Shown here: piece after piece, positions 16,482 to 24,973 of the stretch
Position numbering within the stretch: the stretch's first letter is position 1
How the letters are laid out: every line of letters begins with the position of its first letter
NCBI RefSeq assembly: GCF_000719955.1
Contig: NZ_JOII01000006.1
Location: 124,001-188,000, forward strand
DNA: 64,000 nucleotides
From: Streptomyces albidoflavus
Lineage (GTDB): Bacteria; Actinomycetota; Actinomycetes; Streptomycetales; Streptomycetaceae
Reading direction: 5' to 3'
Made by a program: the position numbers and the translations under genes
The notes under the pieces: generated by a model
Databases searched by the model: none
Seen by the model: only the letters and a program-made list of their open reading frames with translations
What the model was told of the DNA's origin: nothing

Positions 16482-16904
16482 TCACTCCCCGGCCATCCTC
16501 CGCAACATCCCCCGGAGGACCTCCCGCTCCTCCCGGGAAAACCCGGCAAGCGGCTCCCGAGCAAAATCAAGGGAGTCCCGCAGCACCCGCGCGACCTCAA
16601 GCCCCTCCGCGGTCAGAGCGGCCACCTTGATCCGCCGGTCCCCGGGATCGGCCTGCCGCTCGACCAGCCCCCGCAGGGCGAGCCGGTCCACGATCCCGGT
16701 GACGTTCGACGGCTCGCACTTGAGCCGCCGGGCGATCTGCCGCATGGGCATCGCCTCGAGGGACAGCAGACCCAGTACACGCGCCTGCGCGCCGGTGAGT
16801 GCCTGCTCGGCGGCGGCCCGGTCGTACTCCTCGTGGTACCGCGCCACGACAGCGCCGATCAGCTCGACGACTTCGAGGGTCAAGGGGTCCGTGCGGGTGG
16901 CCAT
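16482..16904 (-). CDS. MarR family transcriptional regulator
   Basis: A 140-residue winged-helix dimeric repressor. The recognition region MRQIARRLKCEPSNVTGIVDRLALRGLVER (helix-turn-helix) and the wing DPGDRRIKVAALT are clear at about residues 54-98. The only cysteine is in KCEPSN, in the DNA-binding domain. The N-terminal reactive cysteine that defines OhrR is absent, so although an ohr gene lies two genes away this is not a classical OhrR. It is transcribed divergently from the oxidoreductase gene with 88 bases between, where a perfect dyad lies, so it most likely controls that gene and itself. Confidence 0.85.
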   Translation of the reverse strand: MATRTDPLTLEVVELIGAVVARYHEEYDRAAAEQALTGAQARVLGLLSLEAMPMRQIARRLKCEPSNVTGIVDRLALRGLVERQADPGDRRIKVAALTAEGLEVARVLRDSLDFAREPLAGFSREEREVLRGMLRRMAGE

Positions 16905-16926
16905 GGGTCCCAGGATAGCCGGTTGC

Positions 16927-16975
16927 TTGACAACATGAAATATTCAGACGCATTGTTGTTTCACCTCATGAAACA
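16927..16975 (+). promoter_or_regulatory. Candidate promoter and MarR operator
   Basis: A consensus -35 TTGACA (16927-16932) is followed after 18 bases by CATTGT (16951-16956). The dyad TGTTTCA-CCTCA-TGAAACA (16957-16975) is perfect over seven bases per arm and would cover the start of transcription, the usual place for a repressor site. Confidence 0.5.
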
Positions 16976-16992
16976 TTAGGAGGAGACACCGC

Positions 16993-18012
16993 ATGACCGC
17001 ACTTCCCTCGTCCGGCCGCGAATGGCACCTCGTCGCCCGCCCCGACGGCTGGCCCACCCCCGAGGACTTCGCCCTCCGCGAGGTCCCGGTCGAGGCCCCC
17101 ACGGCCGGCCGGATTCTCGTCCGCAACCTGTACTTCTCGGTCGACCCGTACATGCGCGGCCGGATGAACGACGTGAAGTCGTACGTCCCGCCGTTCCAGC
17201 TGGACGCCCCCATGGACGGCGGCGCGGTCGGTGAGGTCATCGCCTCCGAGGCCGAGGGCTTCGCCGTCGGCGACCACGTCCTGCACGGCCTGGGCTGGCG
17301 CGAGTACGCCAACCTGCCGGCCAAGCACGCCAAGAAGGTCGACGGCTCGCTGGCCCCGCTCAGCGCCTACCTCGGCGTCCTCGGCATGCCGGGCCTGACC
17401 GCGTACGCCGGCCTGCTCGACGTCGCCTCGTTCAAGCCCGGCGACGCCGTCTTCGTCTCCGGCGCGGCCGGTGCCGTCGGCAGCGAGGTCGGCCAGATCG
17501 CGCGGCTCAAGGGCGCCTCCCGGGTCATCGGCTCGGCCGGCTCCGACGAGAAGGTCAAGCTCCTCGTCGACGAGTACGGCTTCGACGCCGCCTTCAACTA
17601 CAAGAACGGCCCCGTCGCCGAGCAGCTGAAGGAGGCCGCCCCCGACGGCATCGACGTCTACTTCGACAACGTCGGCGGCGACCACCTGGAGGCCGCCCTC
17701 GGCCGCCTCAACCAGTTCGGCCGGGTGGCGCTCTGCGGCGCCATCGCCCAGTACAACGACAAGGGCGCCCCCACCGGCCCGCGCAACCTCGCCCTCGCCA
17801 TCGGCAAGCGGCTGCGGCTCCAGGGCTTCATCGTCGGCGACCACAGCGACCTGCAGCCGCAGTTCGTCGACGAGGTCTCCGGCTGGGTCCGCTCCGGCGA
17901 GCTGAAGTACAACGAGACCTTCGTCGAGGGCATCGACAACGGTGTGGAGGGCTTCCTCGGCATGCTCCGGGGCGAGAACACCGGCAAGATGATCATCGAC
18001 CTGTCCCGCTGA
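16993..18012 (+). CDS. NADP-dependent oxidoreductase (MDR, CurA/PTGR-like)
   Basis: A 339-residue zinc-independent medium-chain dehydrogenase/reductase. It has the GroES-like N-terminal part ending near residue 125 and the Rossmann motif VSGAAGAVGSEVGQIARLKG near 155-175. The segment DPYMRGRM near 52 and YFDNVGGDHLEAAL near 220 are typical of the prostaglandin/leukotriene reductase and curcumin reductase group, which reduce alpha,beta-unsaturated ketones and aldehydes with NADPH. AGGAGGAGA precedes the ATG. Divergent from the MarR gene, and followed by ohr, so the unit probably handles reactive electrophiles and peroxides. Confidence 0.9.
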   Translation: MTALPSSGREWHLVARPDGWPTPEDFALREVPVEAPTAGRILVRNLYFSVDPYMRGRMNDVKSYVPPFQLDAPMDGGAVGEVIASEAEGFAVGDHVLHGLGWREYANLPAKHAKKVDGSLAPLSAYLGVLGMPGLTAYAGLLDVASFKPGDAVFVSGAAGAVGSEVGQIARLKGASRVIGSAGSDEKVKLLVDEYGFDAAFNYKNGPVAEQLKEAAPDGIDVYFDNVGGDHLEAALGRLNQFGRVALCGAIAQYNDKGAPTGPRNLALAIGKRLRLQGFIVGDHSDLQPQFVDEVSGWVRSGELKYNETFVEGIDNGVEGFLGMLRGENTGKMIIDLSR

Positions 18013-18093
18013 ACGACTCTCTCGTCTAGGCTCGGCCACGGCCCGCCGGGGTCGTGGGCGCGAGCCCCGGCGGAACAATCAGGAGGAACACGC

Positions 18094-18522
18094 ATGTCCA
18101 TCCAGCACATAGACGTCGCCTACACCGCCGTCGCCACCGCCGAGAACGGCCGTGACGGCCGGGTCGCGACCGACGACGGCAAGCTCGACGTCGTCGTCAA
18201 CCCGCCCAAGGAGATGGGCGGAAGCGGCGCCGGCACCAACCCGGAGCAGCTCTTCGCCGCCGGTTACAGCGCCTGCTTCCAGGGCGCGCTGGGCGTCGTG
18301 GCCCGGGCCGCCAAGGCCGACATCAAGGGCTCGACCGTCACCGCGCAGGTCGGCATCGGCAAGGCCGAGGCCGGCGGCTTCGGCCTGGAGGTCGAGCTGA
18401 TCACCTCCATCCCGAACGTGGACCGCGCCACCGCCGAGGAGCTCGTCGCCAAGGCCCATGAGGTCTGCCCGTACTCCAACGCCACCCGCGGCAACATCAA
18501 GGTGACCCTCACCGTCGCCTGA
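18094..18522 (+). CDS. ohr: Organic hydroperoxide resistance protein (Ohr/OsmC family)
   Basis: A 142-residue Ohr-type thiol peroxidase that reduces organic and fatty-acid hydroperoxides. Both redox cysteines are visible: the peroxidatic one in GYSACFQGAL near residue 60 and the resolving one in EVCPYSNATRGN near 125. NPEQLFAAGYSACF is the family signature. The usual length is about 140. AGGAGG is six bases before the ATG. An 81-base gap after the oxidoreductase contains TAGGCT, a possible -10 element, so it may also have its own promoter. Confidence 0.93.
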   Translation: MSIQHIDVAYTAVATAENGRDGRVATDDGKLDVVVNPPKEMGGSGAGTNPEQLFAAGYSACFQGALGVVARAAKADIKGSTVTAQVGIGKAEAGGFGLEVELITSIPNVDRATAEELVAKAHEVCPYSNATRGNIKVTLTVA

Positions 18523-18590
18523 CCCCGCCCCGCGGCCCCCGGCCCACCCGCCCCGCGCACGCGGTGCGGGTGGGCCGGTAGGGTTCCCGC

Positions 18591-19421
18591 ATGGGTGATC
18601 TCGGCGTCGGTTTCCGGTACTTGATGAACGGCCAGCGCTGGGCGCTGTCCCATGGGAAGACCTTCGGGCTGGGTCTGCTGCCCGGCCTGATCACGCTGGT
18701 CGTCTACGCGGCGGCGCTGGTCGCGCTCGCCTTCGGCGCCGACGACCTGATCGCCTGGGCCACCCCCTTCGCCGACGGCTGGGGCTCCCCGTGGCTCGGC
18801 CTCTTCCGCGGCTTCCTCACCGCGGTCCTCTTCGCGCTGGGCCTGATGCTCGCGGTGATCACCTTCACCTCGGTCACCCTGCTCGTCGGCTCGCCCTTCT
18901 ACGACGCCGTCTCCGAGCGCGTCGACGCCTCGATCGACGGCAACGTCCCCACCTCCGGCCGCTCCTTCTGGTACGACCTGTGGGTCTCGACCCGCGACAG
19001 CCTGCGCATCCTGGTCCGCGCCGCGATCTGGGGCGTACTGCTCTTCGCGCTCGGCTTCATCCCGGTCGTCGGCCAGACCGCCATCCCCGTCGCCGGCTTC
19101 TTCGTGACCGGCTTCTTCCTCACCGAGGAACTCGCCTCCGTCGCCCTCGCCCGGCGCGACGTCGACCTGCGCGGGCGGCTCACCCTGCTCCGCTCCCGCC
19201 GGATGCTGGCCTGGGGCTTCGGCGTACCGCTGGCCCTCGCCTACGTGATCCCGTTCGTCGCCGTCTTTCTGATGCCCGGTGCCGTCGCCGGGGCCACCCT
19301 GCTCTCCCGCGACCTGCTGGGCGAGCCGACCGCCCCCACGGCGGACGCCGTCCCCGGCACCGGCGAAGCCGCCCCCACCGGCCTGGCGAAGCCCCCGGCC
19401 GACACTCCGGCCGAGCGCTGA
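18591..19421 (+). CDS. EI24 domain membrane protein (CysZ-like)
   Basis: A 276-residue integral membrane protein with four or more helices: about residues 24-46, 62-100, 145-185 and 205-235. The first 50 residues (DLGVGFRYLMNGQRW) and the FIPVVGQTAIPVAGFFVTGFFLTEEL region match the EI24/CysZ family, members of which transport sulfate in proteobacteria; actinobacterial relatives have no proven substrate. The last 40 residues are Pro/Ala-rich and probably disordered. Single gene, converging on the TetR gene. Confidence 0.83.
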   Translation: MGDLGVGFRYLMNGQRWALSHGKTFGLGLLPGLITLVVYAAALVALAFGADDLIAWATPFADGWGSPWLGLFRGFLTAVLFALGLMLAVITFTSVTLLVGSPFYDAVSERVDASIDGNVPTSGRSFWYDLWVSTRDSLRILVRAAIWGVLLFALGFIPVVGQTAIPVAGFFVTGFFLTEELASVALARRDVDLRGRLTLLRSRRMLAWGFGVPLALAYVIPFVAVFLMPGAVAGATLLSRDLLGEPTAPTADAVPGTGEAAPTGLAKPPADTPAER

Positions 19422-19440
19422 CCGGCCGTAACTCCCCTCC

Positions 19441-20007
19441 TCAGGACGGCGGCTCCTCGCCCAGCAGGACGAGGAAGTCGCGGAAGGCCGCCGTCATGTC
19501 GACCGCCTCCGGGTCCAGCAGCCACTGGTACTGGAGGCCGTCCATGACCGCCACCAGCAGCGGAGCCGCCTGCTCCGGTGTCAGCCCACTCGGCAGCCGC
19601 TCGCCGTACGCGGTGCGCAGGATGGCCGCCATGTCCGCGCGCACCACGGCGTACCGCCCGGTGAAGTAGGCGCGGGCCGGGTGGTCCCCGGTGACGCTCT
19701 CGCCCAGCAGCGCGGAGAAGGTCCGCACGATGGCCGGCCGGGTCGCGTTGTAGTCGACCAGCGCCGCCAGCAGATCCAGCCGCCAGCTCTCGCGCGGGGT
19801 CGCGTCCCACTGGTCGCGGGCCTCCAGCACTCCCACCAGCAGCGCCTCCTTGGTGGGGAAGTGGTGCAGCAGCCCCTGCTGGGTGAGGCCGACCCGCTCC
19901 GCCACGGCCGCCAGCGAGGCGGCGCGGTAGCCGCGCTCGGAGATCACCTCCAGCGCCGCCCGCAGGATCTCCCCGCGCCGGTCCTCGTTCCTGCCGCCCC
20001 TGCTCAT
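19441..20007 (-). CDS. TetR/AcrR family regulator
   Basis: A 188-residue repressor. The helix-turn-helix (AALEVISERGYRAASLAAVAERVGLTQQGLLHHFPTKEALL, in residues 16-55) is unmistakable; the C-terminal ligand domain (about 75-185) looks like the BetI-like C_6 group. The ATG at 20007 gives the normal TetR N-terminus; GGAGGAGAGG lies rather far upstream (about 12 bases). It is divergent from the beta-glucosidase gene, so it is a candidate regulator of that gene, although sugar operons are more often controlled by LacI proteins. Confidence 0.87.
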   Translation of the reverse strand: MSRGGRNEDRRGEILRAALEVISERGYRAASLAAVAERVGLTQQGLLHHFPTKEALLVGVLEARDQWDATPRESWRLDLLAALVDYNATRPAIVRTFSALLGESVTGDHPARAYFTGRYAVVRADMAAILRTAYGERLPSGLTPEQAAPLLVAVMDGLQYQWLLDPEAVDMTAAFRDFLVLLGEEPPS

Positions 20008-20225
20008 GGCTGGCGCCGCCCTCTCCTCCTGCTGTACCGCCGGAAGCCGGACCCGCGCGCCCGGCAGCGGCGACGTTACGACACCCCGTGACCGGCCGGG
20101 GACCCGGCACACCCATGACATAACGAAAAGGTCACGAACCCGATCGCTCACCAGGGAGCGAGGGCAAGATGTGACCAGGCGCCGGGCAGGGACCCCCGCG
20201 CCGCCCACCCGCGCGAGGAGAGACC

Positions 20226-22709
20226 ATGACGGATCACCCCGGCAAGGAGTACGAGGACCGGCTCGACCAGGCCGTCGAGGCCGCGTTCGCCGCCCTCGAC
20301 CTGGACGCCAAGAGCCGCCTGCTGGCCGGACAGGACATGTGGTCGCTGCCCGCGCTGCCCGAGGCCGGAGTCGGCTCGCTGGTCATGTCCGACGGGCCCG
20401 TCGGCGTCCGGGGCGTCCGCTGGACCGCGGCCGACCCCTCCGTGGCGCTCCCCTCGCCGACCGCGCTCGCCGCCTCCTGGGACCCGGAGCTGGCCCGCCG
20501 CGCCGGGGTCCTCCTCGCCCAGGAGGCCCGCCGCAAGGGCGTCCACGTCCTCCTCGCGCCGACCGTCAACCTCCACCGCTCCCCGCTGGGCGGCCGCCAC
20601 TTCGAGACGTACAGCGAGGACCCCTACCTGACCGGGGCGATCGGGACCGGCTACGTCCAGGGTGTGCAGAGCGGCGGGGTCGGCACCACCGTCAAGCACT
20701 TCGCGGGGAACGACGCGGAGACCGAACGCTTCACCGTCGACAACCGCATCGACGCCCGGACACTGCGCGAGGTCTACCTCGCGCCGTTCGAGACGATCAC
20801 CACCGAGGCCCGCCCGTGGGGCGTCATGACCGCCTACAACAGCGTCAACGGCACCACCATGACCGAACACCACGAGCTGGTCACCGGCGTCCTGCGCGGC
20901 GAATGGGGCTTCGACGGGATCAACGTCTCCGACTGGCTCGCCGCCCGCTCCACCGGCCCCGCCCTCACCGCCGGCCTCGACCTCGCCATGCCCGGCCCGC
21001 GCACCGTCCACGGCCCCGCGCTCGCCGCCGCCGTCCGCGCCGGGCAGGTGGACGAGGCGTACGTCGACGCTGCCGTCCGCCGTGTGCTGCGCCTGGCCGG
21101 ACGCGTCGGCATCCTCGACGGCGTCGGCCCCGCCGTCGGGCCCGGGCAGCTCCCGGCCGAGGTCGACGGCGCCGCGGTGGCCCGCGAGGTCGCCCGGCGC
21201 GGCTTCGTCCTGCTCCGCAACGCACCCACCGCCGACGGCACGCCGGTCCTGCCGCTCGGCCCGGAGCCCGGCACCGTCGCCCTGATCGGCGCCGCCGCCC
21301 GCGAGGCCCGCGCCCTCGGCGGCGGCTCCGCCACCGTCTTCCCGCCGCACCTCACCTCGCCCCTGGAGGGGCTGCGCGCCGCCCTCGGCGAGGAGGCCGT
21401 CACCTTCCGCGTCGGCGCCGACCCGCAGACCGACCTCGGCCCCGCCACCCAGGGCTTCGACCTGCGCGCCGTCTGCCGCGACGCCGAGGGCACCGTCCTC
21501 GGCACCGCGCCCGTGCCCGGCGGCGCCGTCCAGTGGGTCGGCAGCGATCTGCCCGAGGGCGTCACCCACGACACCCTGCACTCCATCGAGATCACCGGCA
21601 CCTACACCCCGCCCGAGTCCGGCCGCCACACCTTCGGCACCCGGGGCCTGGGCGCCTTCCGCCTCACCGTCGACGGCCGGGAACTCTGGTCCGGCAGCCA
21701 GGGCCTCGGCGAGGCCCGCGACCCGTTCGAGGCGTTCTTCGGCGCCCCCACCGAACGCGCCACCGCCCACCTCACCGCAGGCACGCCCGTCGACCTCAGC
21801 CTGGAGTACGTCCGCACCCGCCTGCCCGACGCGCCCCTGGAGGGCGTCAGCGTCTCCCTCGTCCACCTGCTGCCCCAGCGCGACCCGGACGAGCTGATCG
21901 CCGAGGCCGCCGAGGCCGCCCGGCAGGCGGAGACGGCGGTGGTCGTCGTCGCCACCACCGAGGCCGTCGAGTCCGAGGGCTTCGACCGCACCTCGCTGGC
22001 GCTCCCCGGCCGCCAGGACGACCTGGTCCGCGCCGTCGTCGCCGCCAACCCCCGCACCGTCGTGGTGGTCAACGCGGGCTCGCCGGTCGAGATGGCCTGG
22101 CGCGAGGAGGCCGCCGCCGTGCTGCTGACCTGGTTCCCGGGCCAGGAGGGCGGCTCCGCCCTCGCCGACGTCCTCCTCGGCCACGAGGAGCCCGGCGGCC
22201 GCCTCCCCACCACCTGGCCGGCCCGCCTCGCCGACGCCCCCGTCACCGACACCACCCCCACCGACGGCCGCCTCGATTACACCGAGGGCGTCTTCGTCGG
22301 CTACGCCGCCTGGGAGCGGGCCGGCACCACCCCCGCCTACCCCTTCGGCCACGGCCTCGGCTACACCGACTGGGCCTACGAGACCCTGCGCGCGGAGGGC
22401 CGCACGGTCACCGTCGGCCTGCGCAACACCGGTACCCGCCCGGGCCGCGAGACCGTCCAGCTCTACCTCGCCCCGCCGCCCGCCGCCCCCGGCGAGCCGG
22501 AACGCCCCGCCCAGCGCCTCGCCGGCTTCGCCCTCGCCGAGGCGGGACCCGGCGAGTCCACCGAGGTCACCGTCGAACTCCCCGGCCGCGCCTTCCAGAT
22601 CTGGGACGAGGCGGCGGGTGGCTGGTCCCACCGTCCAGGCCGCTACGAGGTGCGCGCCGCCCGCTCCGCGGCCGACCCGCGCCTGACCCTGGCCCTCCAG
22701 GAGGACTGA
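20226..22709 (+). CDS. Family 3 glycoside hydrolase (beta-glucosidase) with PA14 domain
   Basis: An 827-residue cytoplasmic GH3 enzyme that removes beta-linked sugars from non-reducing ends. The TIM-barrel domain includes KHFAGNDAE (near 160) and the nucleophile aspartate in GINVSDWLAA (Asp236). A PA14 insertion (about 400-540, with ITGTYTPPESGRHTFGTRG) lies inside the alpha/beta sandwich domain, as in substrate-gating beta-glucosidases. Residues 560-670 finish the sandwich domain (TWFPGQEGGSALADVLLG), and a fibronectin-III-like domain closes the protein. There is no signal peptide, so it acts on imported oligosaccharides. GCGAGGAGAG precedes the ATG. Confidence 0.92.
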   Translation: MTDHPGKEYEDRLDQAVEAAFAALDLDAKSRLLAGQDMWSLPALPEAGVGSLVMSDGPVGVRGVRWTAADPSVALPSPTALAASWDPELARRAGVLLAQEARRKGVHVLLAPTVNLHRSPLGGRHFETYSEDPYLTGAIGTGYVQGVQSGGVGTTVKHFAGNDAETERFTVDNRIDARTLREVYLAPFETITTEARPWGVMTAYNSVNGTTMTEHHELVTGVLRGEWGFDGINVSDWLAARSTGPALTAGLDLAMPGPRTVHGPALAAAVRAGQVDEAYVDAAVRRVLRLAGRVGILDGVGPAVGPGQLPAEVDGAAVAREVARRGFVLLRNAPTADGTPVLPLGPEPGTVALIGAAAREARALGGGSATVFPPHLTSPLEGLRAALGEEAVTFRVGADPQTDLGPATQGFDLRAVCRDAEGTVLGTAPVPGGAVQWVGSDLPEGVTHDTLHSIEITGTYTPPESGRHTFGTRGLGAFRLTVDGRELWSGSQGLGEARDPFEAFFGAPTERATAHLTAGTPVDLSLEYVRTRLPDAPLEGVSVSLVHLLPQRDPDELIAEAAEAARQAETAVVVVATTEAVESEGFDRTSLALPGRQDDLVRAVVAANPRTVVVVNAGSPVEMAWREEAAAVLLTWFPGQEGGSALADVLLGHEEPGGRLPTTWPARLADAPVTDTTPTDGRLDYTEGVFVGYAAWERAGTTPAYPFGHGLGYTDWAYETLRAEGRTVTVGLRNTGTRPGRETVQLYLAPPPAAPGEPERPAQRLAGFALAEAGPGESTEVTVELPGRAFQIWDEAAGGWSHRPGRYEVRAARSAADPRLTLALQED

Positions 22710-22716
22710 CCGGCGT

Positions 22717-22749
22717 GCGGCCCGGGGTGCCGTACGCGCCCCGGGCCGC
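22717..22749. terminator. Terminator between convergent genes
   Basis: An 11-bp perfect stem (22717-22727 with 22739-22749) with an 11-base loop fills the gap between the beta-glucosidase and the SGNH hydrolase genes. Confidence 0.7.
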
Positions 22750-23649
22750 TCAGCCCTTCGCCGTCACCGCGCGGTAGGCGATCCGCGCGATGTGCGCCTG
22801 GCCGTTCTTGCTGGGATGGAACCAGTCCCACGGGGAGAGCTGCGTACCGGTGAAACGGAAGTCGAAGACCGCCCCGCCGTCGGTGCGGCAGAGCCGGTCC
22901 TGCCCGCAGACCTCCGCCAGCACCCGGTTGTACGCCTTGACCCGCTTGTGCACCTTGGCCCGGCGCTTCACCGACTTCTTGTCGACCGCGTCCGGCTTCG
23001 ACAGCATCGACCGGCAGATCCCCAGCGCCCACACCTGCTTGCCCAGCTCGCTGGTGCGCCCCTCGGACCAGAGCCGCTTCAGGTCCGGCACGCTCGCCAT
23101 GTACACCTGGGTGCGCGGGAGCTCCTCGCGGACGATCTCCATCGCCTCCTTGACCGACTTCCGGAAGTCCTTGACCTTGGTCATGTGGCGGGTGGAGGTC
23201 CGGCAGGCGTCGTTGGCCCCGACCATCACCGTCAGCAGCTCCGGCCGGTCCTGCACCGCCCGCTCCACCTGCGCCGGAAGGTCCGCCGCCCGCGCCCCCG
23301 AGACCGCGTGGTTCCAGCTCCGCTCCGCCGCGCCCCGCTCCCCGAGCAGCCGCAGCGCCAGCGAGCGCACCCCCGGGTCGCTGCCCGTGGCCCAGGACGC
23401 CTCCGGGCAGTCGGCCAGCACCGAGCAGGCGTCGAAACCGCGCGTGATGGAGTCCCCGACCGCCGCCAGCGAGGCCGGACGCGTGTCCCACCCGGTCTGC
23501 TGCCTGGCCCGGGGCGCGGCCTGCTCGTCGCTGCCCTGCGAGGAGGACGGCGCGCTCCCGCAGGCGGGCAGCACCGCGCCCAGGAGCACCGCCAGGGCCG
23601 CCGCGGTCCCCGCCCGCCTCCTGCGGCCCCGTACACCCCGCTCGCCCAT
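22750..23649 (-). CDS. SGNH/GDSL hydrolase lipoprotein
   Basis: A 299-residue secreted esterase/lipase-like protein. Residues 1-30 form a lipoprotein signal peptide with lipobox LPAC (Cys30). The catalytic blocks are GDSITRG (nucleophile Ser67), the block II glycine in AVSGARAADLP, the GAND motif (VMVGANDACRT) and the C-terminal DWFHPSKNG with the catalytic Asp and His. It should be anchored outside the membrane and hydrolyse acyl or acetyl esters. It has several cysteines outside the lipobox that could form disulfides, as in Streptomyces SGNH lipases. Its upstream region carries the long hairpin. Confidence 0.9.
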   Translation of the reverse strand: MGERGVRGRRRRAGTAAALAVLLGAVLPACGSAPSSSQGSDEQAAPRARQQTGWDTRPASLAAVGDSITRGFDACSVLADCPEASWATGSDPGVRSLALRLLGERGAAERSWNHAVSGARAADLPAQVERAVQDRPELLTVMVGANDACRTSTRHMTKVKDFRKSVKEAMEIVREELPRTQVYMASVPDLKRLWSEGRTSELGKQVWALGICRSMLSKPDAVDKKSVKRRAKVHKRVKAYNRVLAEVCGQDRLCRTDGGAVFDFRFTGTQLSPWDWFHPSKNGQAHIARIAYRAVTAKG

Positions 23650-23856
23650 CGCGCCTCCTTCCGCCTGCTGCTCCGTCGCCGCCTGCCGTCAGGGCGGTCC
23701 TCCCGCTCAACGGGTTCGCCCCCTCGCGCGGTTCCGGGCGCCATCGTCGCGCGGCCCGGGGGCCGCCGCGCGCTGTGCTCGGCCGGTCCGGTGCGTACTG
23801 CCCCCGGCCGGCCCAGCCGCGCCACCCGCCCGTCACCCGGCCGCCGGAACGGCCCC

Positions 23857-24019
23857 GGGGGTGTCTGACAGATCCTGTGCGGTGTCCGCGGTGTTCGGTG
23901 CGTGCTCTCGGCGCGCCGGACGAAGGTCCTCGTAGCGGAGCTACTTGGGCCTTTGGCCGGTGCGGCGAGAGTGCGTGCCGGGCGCCGCGGGTGCCGTGCG
24001 GGATCTGTCAGGCACCCCC
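23857..24019 (+). repeat. 79-bp inverted repeat with one-directional G.U wobble; candidate structured RNA or MITE
   Basis: The two arms, 23857-23935 and 23941-24019, pair without a single gap around the five-base loop CGGAG. Read as + strand RNA, I count 58 Watson-Crick pairs, 17 G.U pairs and only four mismatches. None of the transition-type departures gives an A.C pair. That is expected if the + strand RNA is selected, or if C-to-T changes hit only this strand. The foot is four G-C pairs. The element lies 208 bases upstream of the SGNH gene and directly beside the insertion sequence. Terminal sequence GTGTCTGACAGATCC suggests it may be a multi-copy mobile element. Confidence 0.75.
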
Positions 24020-24022
24020 CTA

Positions 24023-24973
24023 GGTTCTGTCCGGCGGATCACTGGCGGAGCCAGAGGCGTATCGCTGCGGCGGTGACGGTGCCGTGGAAGACGTAGGCCC
24101 GCTTGTCGTAACGGGTTGCGACTGCGCGGGAGTTCTTAAGCCGGTTGATGGTCCGCTCGACCTCGTTGCGGCGCCGGTAGTGGTCGCGGTCGAAGCCGGT
24201 GGGCCTGCCGCCCGCGCTGCCTCTGCGGCGGCGGTTGGCCCGCTGGTCCTTCGGTTCCGGAATCGTGTGTCGGATGTCGCGTCTTCGCAGGTAGCTGCGG
24301 TTGCGGCGTGAGCTGTATGCCTTGTCGCCGCTGACGTGGTCCGGCCGTGTCCGGGGTCGTCCGCCCAGCGGACGGGGGACCCGAATGCGGTCCAGGACCT
24401 CGATCATCTGTGGGGCGTCGCCCCACTGGCCCGGCGTGAGCAGGAGGGCCATGGGGCGGCAGCCGCCTTCGCCGGCAAGGTGGATCTTGCAGGTCAGGCC
24501 GCCCCGGGACCGTCCGAGTCCCTCGTCGGGGCGGTGGTGCCGGGGCGTCGTCCTTTTTTCGGGACCCGCGGCCGGGTCTTGCGGGCGCCGGCCGCATGCT
24601 GGTGGGCCCGGCAGGACGTCGAGTCGACACCGACCATCGACCAGTCGATCCGCCCCGCCAGGTCGGCGTCGGCCTGGACCGAGTGCAGGATCCGGTCCCA
24701 GGTTCCGTCCGCCGACCAGCGGCGATGCCGTTCATAGACGGTCTTCCACGAGCCGTAGCGTTCCGGCAGGTCACGCCACGGGACACCGGTCCGGACCCGG
24801 AACAGGACGCCGTTGACCACAGTGCGGTGGTCGTTCCATCGGCCGCCCCGCCGACCCGAAGGCGGCAGATGTGGTTCCAGTAACGACCACTCGCGATTCG
24901 TCAGATCCCCCCGACCCATGACCGAACCAACGAGCGACCGGTCAGAAGGTCACATGATCCGCCGGACAGAACC
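24023..24973 (-). mobile_element. Complete IS5-type insertion sequence
   Basis: About 951 bp bounded by perfect 19-bp inverted repeats, 24023-24041 and 24955-24973 (outer end GGTTCTGTCC). Both ends are flanked by CTA/TAG: either TA is the duplicated target, as in the IS427 subgroup, or CTAG is the 4-base target of the IS5 subgroup; the sequence alone cannot separate these. It encodes one transposase in two frames. Identical termini suggest a recent insertion. Confidence 0.9.
24039..24919 (-). CDS. IS5 family transposase, two frames joined by -1 frameshift
   Basis: The first frame (24919 to 24494, 141 residues) starts MGRGDLTNREWSLLEPHLPP and carries the first catalytic aspartate in VGVDSTSCRAH. 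The second frame (ending 24039) carries the second aspartate in SGDKAYSSRRNR and the glutamate in NEVERTINRLKNSRAVATRYDKR. The DDE triad is therefore complete only if the frames are joined. A run of six A on the coding strand (24559-24554, codons AAA AAA) lies where a shift to the -1 frame continues with the family sequence DEGLGRSRGGLTCKIHLAGE. This is the programmed frameshift arrangement known in many IS5/IS427 elements, so the gene is probably functional, not broken. Confidence 0.85.

Noticed and set aside
16482..16904. MarR gene called as ohrR because ohr is close
   Set aside because: The N-terminal peroxide-sensing cysteine of OhrR is missing, and the divergent gene is the reductase, not ohr.
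20148..22631. Long open frame antisense to the beta-glucosidase gene
   Set aside because: It mirrors the codon positions of the GH3 gene, has no family similarity and no start signals.
24494..24919. Transposase considered as a pseudogene broken by a frameshift
   Set aside because: The A6 run at the junction, intact catalytic residues in both frames and perfect terminal repeats fit programmed frameshifting better than decay.
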